Below, one piece after another: positions 4,464 through 6,648 of a stretch of 6,648 nucleotides of DNA. Position numbers and translations under genes: made by a program. The notes beneath the pieces are model-generated. The model had not been told where the DNA came from. It saw only the letters and a program-made list of their open reading frames with translations, and did no database searches. The DNA is from Rhodanobacteraceae bacterium (GTDB lineage Bacteria; Pseudomonadota; Gammaproteobacteria; Xanthomonadales; Rhodanobacteraceae), in the NCBI GenBank assembly GCA_025924775.1, contig JAICHS010000129.1:1-6648 (forward strand). The letters are read 5' to 3'. Position 1 is the stretch's first letter. The number at the start of each line of letters is the position of its first letter.

Positions 4464-5585
4464 TCAATGGCCGGGGCCGTTGTCATCCTTCGGACGAGCC
4501 TTGCCGCGCTCGTTGCCGCGTGAGGGCGGCGCACCCCGCGTGGCCGGGGCAGGGCGAGCTGCCGGTCCGCGGTATTCACCGCCGCGCGCGCGTGCGGCAC
4601 CCGCCCGCTCGTAGGCACGTTCCTGTGCGGGCGCGCTGCGGCGTTCCTGCTGGACCATCGGCCGCGCAGGCTGCGCGCGCTCGCGCGGTGCCTGCATGAC
4701 CCGTTCGCGCTCCCGGCGCGGTGGCTGCTGCGCGGGACGGTTCGGCTGCTGTACCCGGTCGCGCGGTGCTTCCACCATGCCACGCTGCGGCGCGCGTGCC
4801 ATCGGGCGTGCGCGTTCCGGTGACGCCACCATGCGGCTGTTGACTGGCGCCGGCGCGCGTACCGCATGCGGGCCACCGAAATTGCCCGCATGCTGGGTCG
4901 CGAATACCGCCGGGCGTCCCCGGTTGGCCTTGAAACGTTGCGCCGGGTCGCGCATGGCGGTCTCGCGCTGCCGTGTCTGCGGCGCGGTCGCCTGGAAGCG
5001 GCGCTGGCTGGCCCAGGTACGCTGCTGCGCGCTTGGCCGCGCCACGATGCCGCCGCGGCCACCGTTGTAGCTGACCCGGTTCGTGTTGATGTTGTTGATG
5101 ACCGTCCTGTCCACGTACACGTTGCGGATGTTGGTGATGTTCACGTTGTTGACCGCGCGGTTGTAGAAGAAATTGTTGCCGCGCCAGTACCCGCCGGCAT
5201 AGCCGTTGCCGAAGTAGCCGTAGCCGTAATTCACGCCGCCGTAAAAGCCGACGTGGGTGCCCCAGTAACCCGGCGTCCAGCGGTAATAGCCATCCGACCA
5301 GCCCCACCACCCCGGCGTCCACAGCAGACCGATCTGGGGCGGCATGACCCAGCTGCCGGGCACCCAGTAATAGCCAAAGGACGGGTCCCAGGCCCAGTAG
5401 CCCGGCGTCCAGAGATAGCCCGGGCCGGGCGCGATGGGCTGCGAATACACCGGCAATGCCGGTGGCGGCACGCCGACCGAGACGCCGATGCCGATGCTGA
5501 CCGCGGCGTGGGCGGTGGCTGGCAGTAGCAGCATCGGTGTGGCCATGAGGCTTGCAACGAGCAACGTTGTCGCAATGCGTTTCAC
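4464..5585 (-). CDS. Secreted YXWGXW (WXXGXW)-repeat protein
   Basis: The product has 373 residues and begins with a Sec signal peptide (K-R at 2-3, hydrophobic core about 4-21, cleavage likely after A-H-A at 25-27). No lipobox Cys is seen, so it should be periplasmic or surface-exposed. Four W-x-P-G-x-W units start at Trp59, 74, 89 and 103, matching the YXWGXW repeat family. A Gly/Tyr-rich stretch (about 113-136) and an Asn-rich segment (about 137-170) follow, leading to R-V-S-Y-N-G-G-R-G-G (170-179), a signature I recall from related exported proteins. The rest is a low-complexity tail rich in Arg, Gln, Ala and Pro, probably disordered. The function of the family is unknown; a cell-envelope role is inference. 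GTG at 5585 is chosen because AGGAGA lies seven bases upstream and the signal peptide starts there. The frame continues upstream to 5618 without such support. The neighbouring fadD is on the same strand but 202 bp away. Confidence 0.87.
   Translation of the reverse strand: MKRIATTLLVASLMATPMLLLPATAHAAVSIGIGVSVGVPPPALPVYSQPIAPGPGYLWTPGYWAWDPSFGYYWVPGSWVMPPQIGLLWTPGWWGWSDGYYRWTPGYWGTHVGFYGGVNYGYGYFGNGYAGGYWRGNNFFYNRAVNNVNITNIRNVYVDRTVINNINTNRVSYNGGRGGIVARPSAQQRTWASQRRFQATAPQTRQRETAMRDPAQRFKANRGRPAVFATQHAGNFGGPHAVRAPAPVNSRMVASPERARPMARAPQRGMVEAPRDRVQQPNRPAQQPPRRERERVMQAPRERAQPARPMVQQERRSAPAQERAYERAGAARARGGEYRGPAARPAPATRGAPPSRGNERGKARPKDDNGPGH
5273..5411 (-). repeat. Tandem W-x-P-G-x-W coding repeats
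   Basis: Four related units encode W-[TV]-P-G-x-W at spacings of 15, 15 and 14 codons. At DNA level the plus strand repeats CCCGGCGTCCA near 5269, 5312 and 5401, and CCCAGTA followed by AGCC or ACCC between them. The third-base differences show this is a protein-level repeat kept by selection and not a recent duplication. Boundaries are approximate. Confidence 0.7.
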
Positions 5586-5787
5586 GGTGGATTCTCCTGA
5601 GCGGCCGAGGTGGCCCAATCCTTAGAACGCGATGCTATGGGCATTGTTGACGCTTGCAGCGTCCCGGTGAGCCTGCCGTTTAACCGGCATTGGGAAGGTA
5701 TTCAGCCCCTGGTCGGGTAGGGTGCGCGCCGTCGCGCATCGACGTGCCCGCAGCGGTCGTGCAGGCGTCCCCAAACACGGGTACGGA
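5586..5787. other. Intergenic region between fadD end and the repeat-protein gene
   Basis: These 202 bases separate two leftward genes and should hold the end of the fadD transcript and the promoter of the repeat-protein gene. Three small inverted repeats are visible: GACGCT/AGCGTC at 5649-5663 (3-nt loop), TGCCG/CGGCA at 5674-5689 and TGCGCG/CGCGCA at 5723-5738 (4-nt loop). None has a T-run on the minus strand, so none is a standard terminator for fadD. I see no convincing -35/-10 pair. Confidence 0.45.
5593..5598 (-). promoter_or_regulatory. Ribosome binding site of the YXWGXW-repeat gene
   Basis: AGGAGA on the minus strand lies seven bases before GTG at 5585. It is the strongest Shine-Dalgarno match in the window and decides the GTG start, which also places the signal peptide at the N-terminus. 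Confidence 0.8.
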
Positions 5788-6648
5788 TCAAGTGCGGGCC
5801 GGCTGCGGCGGTTTCCCTTCGTCCCGCAAGGCCCTGCGCAGAATCTTGCCGACGTTGCTCTTGGGCAGATCCTTGCGGAATTCGATGTACTTCGGCCGTT
5901 TGTAGCCGGTGAGTTCGTCGTGGCAATACTGTTTCAACGCGGCTTCGGTAAGCGCGGGGTCCTTCTTCACGACAAACAGTTTGACCACTTCGCCGGAATG
6001 CTCGTCCGGCACGCCGATCGCGGCGACTTCCAGCACGCCGGGGTGGCGTGCGACCACGTCCTCGATTTCGTTCGGGTACACATTGAAGCCCGACACCAGG
6101 ATCATGTCCTTCTTGCGATCGACGATGTAGAACAGGCCGTTCTCGTCCATGCGCGCGATGTCGCCGGTACGCAGCCAGCCGTCGGCATCCATCACCTCGG
6201 CGGTTTCTTCCGGGCGTTGCCAGTAGCCCCGCATCACCTGCGGACCACGCACACAAAGCTCGCCGGGCTCGCCCGTCGCCACCTCCTTGCCGTCATCGTC
6301 GCGCAGCGTGACTCCGGTGGAGGGCAGGGGCATGCCGATCGAGCCGGTGTACTCCTTGATGGTCAGCGGGTTGGCGGTAGCGACCGGCGAGGTTTCGGTC
6401 AAGCCGTAGCCTTCGACAAGGGGAATGCCGGTGGCGTGTTTCCAGCGTTCGGCGACCACGCGCTGGACCGCCATACCGCCGGCCAGCGCGAACTTGACGT
6501 GCGCGAAGTCGAGTGACGCGAAAGCGGGGTGGTTCAGCAGCGCGTTGTACAACGTGTTGACGCCGGTGATCGCGCTCCAGCGGTTGCGCTTGAGCGTCTT
6601 GATGAACGCAGGGATGTCGCGCGGATTGGTGATCAGGATGTTTTCGCC
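5788..6648 (-). CDS. fadD: Long-chain fatty acyl-CoA ligase FadD, C-terminal half (cut by window edge)
   Basis: The frame is open from the right edge to TGA at 5788-5790 and gives 286 residues, about half of the roughly 560-residue enzyme. FadD activates long-chain fatty acids with ATP and CoA at the inner face of the cytoplasmic membrane, feeding beta-oxidation. In order the visible part shows I-T-G-V-N-T-L-Y-N-A-L-L-N; G-Y-G-L-T-E-T-S-P (adenylate-forming core, about 80-88); G-E-L-C-V-R-G-P-Q-V-M-R-G-Y-W; G-W-L-R-T-G-D-I-A with I-V-D-R-K-K-D-M-I-L-V-S-G-F-N-V-Y-P-N-E-I-E-D-V-V (hinge and acyl-CoA synthetase signature); and P-K-S-N-V-G-K-I-L-R-R-A-L-R, whose Lys is the catalytic lysine of the C-terminal domain. 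All closely follow E. coli FadD as I remember it. Xanthomonads also have the FadD homologue RpfB, which this could be; the rpf neighbours are not in view. The start and the ATP-binding P-loop lie outside the window. Confidence 0.92.
   Translation of the reverse strand, partial: GENILITNPRDIPAFIKTLKRNRWSAITGVNTLYNALLNHPAFASLDFAHVKFALAGGMAVQRVVAERWKHATGIPLVEGYGLTETSPVATANPLTIKEYTGSIGMPLPSTGVTLRDDDGKEVATGEPGELCVRGPQVMRGYWQRPEETAEVMDADGWLRTGDIARMDENGLFYIVDRKKDMILVSGFNVYPNEIEDVVARHPGVLEVAAIGVPDEHSGEVVKLFVVKKDPALTEAALKQYCHDELTGYKRPKYIEFRKDLPKSNVGKILRRALRDEGKPPQPART

Noticed and set aside
4866..5528. Plus-strand open frame (220 codons) opposite the YXWGXW-repeat gene
   Set aside because: Its Val/Ala/Asp/His-rich product is what the reverse complement of the Asn/Tyr/Trp repeats would give, and the minus-strand gene has a strong RBS, signal peptide and family repeats.

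Overview
The window is high-GC bacterial DNA and reads as a chromosomal segment of a gammaproteobacterium, most likely Xanthomonadales (Lysobacteraceae or Rhodanobacteraceae). The basis is the xanthomonad-like ScpA sequence (an N-terminal stretch with PLAVVHG and IPQDLYIPPD ahead of the kleisin core), the scpA-scpB-rluB order and the FadD type. This placement is inference from remembered protein sequences, not from a search. No mobile element, CRISPR array, tRNA or rRNA is visible.

Layout from left to right. Positions 1-121 (+) hold the last 39 codons of a carbon-nitrogen hydrolase (YafV/omega-amidase type), and an intrinsic terminator overlaps its stop codon. Positions 172-3508 (-) hold a housekeeping cluster read right to left: scpA, scpB, rluB and an arsC/yfgD-type thioredoxin-fold reductase. 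ScpA and ScpB are the kleisin and kite subunits of the SMC chromosome-condensation complex. RluB modifies 23S rRNA and here carries a long basic tail ending in a 30-bp tandem repeat. scpB and rluB overlap as ATGA, rluB and arsC are 23 bp apart, and scpA and scpB are 90 bp apart.

Positions 3509-4022 hold no convincing gene. This divergent intergenic region contains several short GC-rich inverted repeats and, at 3920-3936, a good match to a sigma-54 (RpoN) -24/-12 promoter pointing right. It leads into a small PilZ-domain gene (4023-4400, +), a possible cyclic-di-GMP receptor. A 12-bp perfect hairpin at 4419-4444 separates this gene from the convergent gene to its right and can act as a terminator in both directions.

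Positions 4464-5585 (-) encode a secreted YXWGXW/WXXGXW-repeat protein with four W-x-P-G-x-W units, an Asn-rich middle and an Arg/Gln/Ala/Pro-rich tail. It has a clear Shine-Dalgarno sequence and a GTG start. Positions 5788-6648 (-) hold the C-terminal half of a long-chain fatty acyl-CoA ligase (FadD), cut by the window edge.

Most of the window is ordinary core genome. The points most worth following are the predicted sigma-54 control of the PilZ gene, the repeat-built RGG-like tail of RluB, and the long structured leader between scpA and the PilZ gene. I see no evidence for a wholly new multi-gene system.
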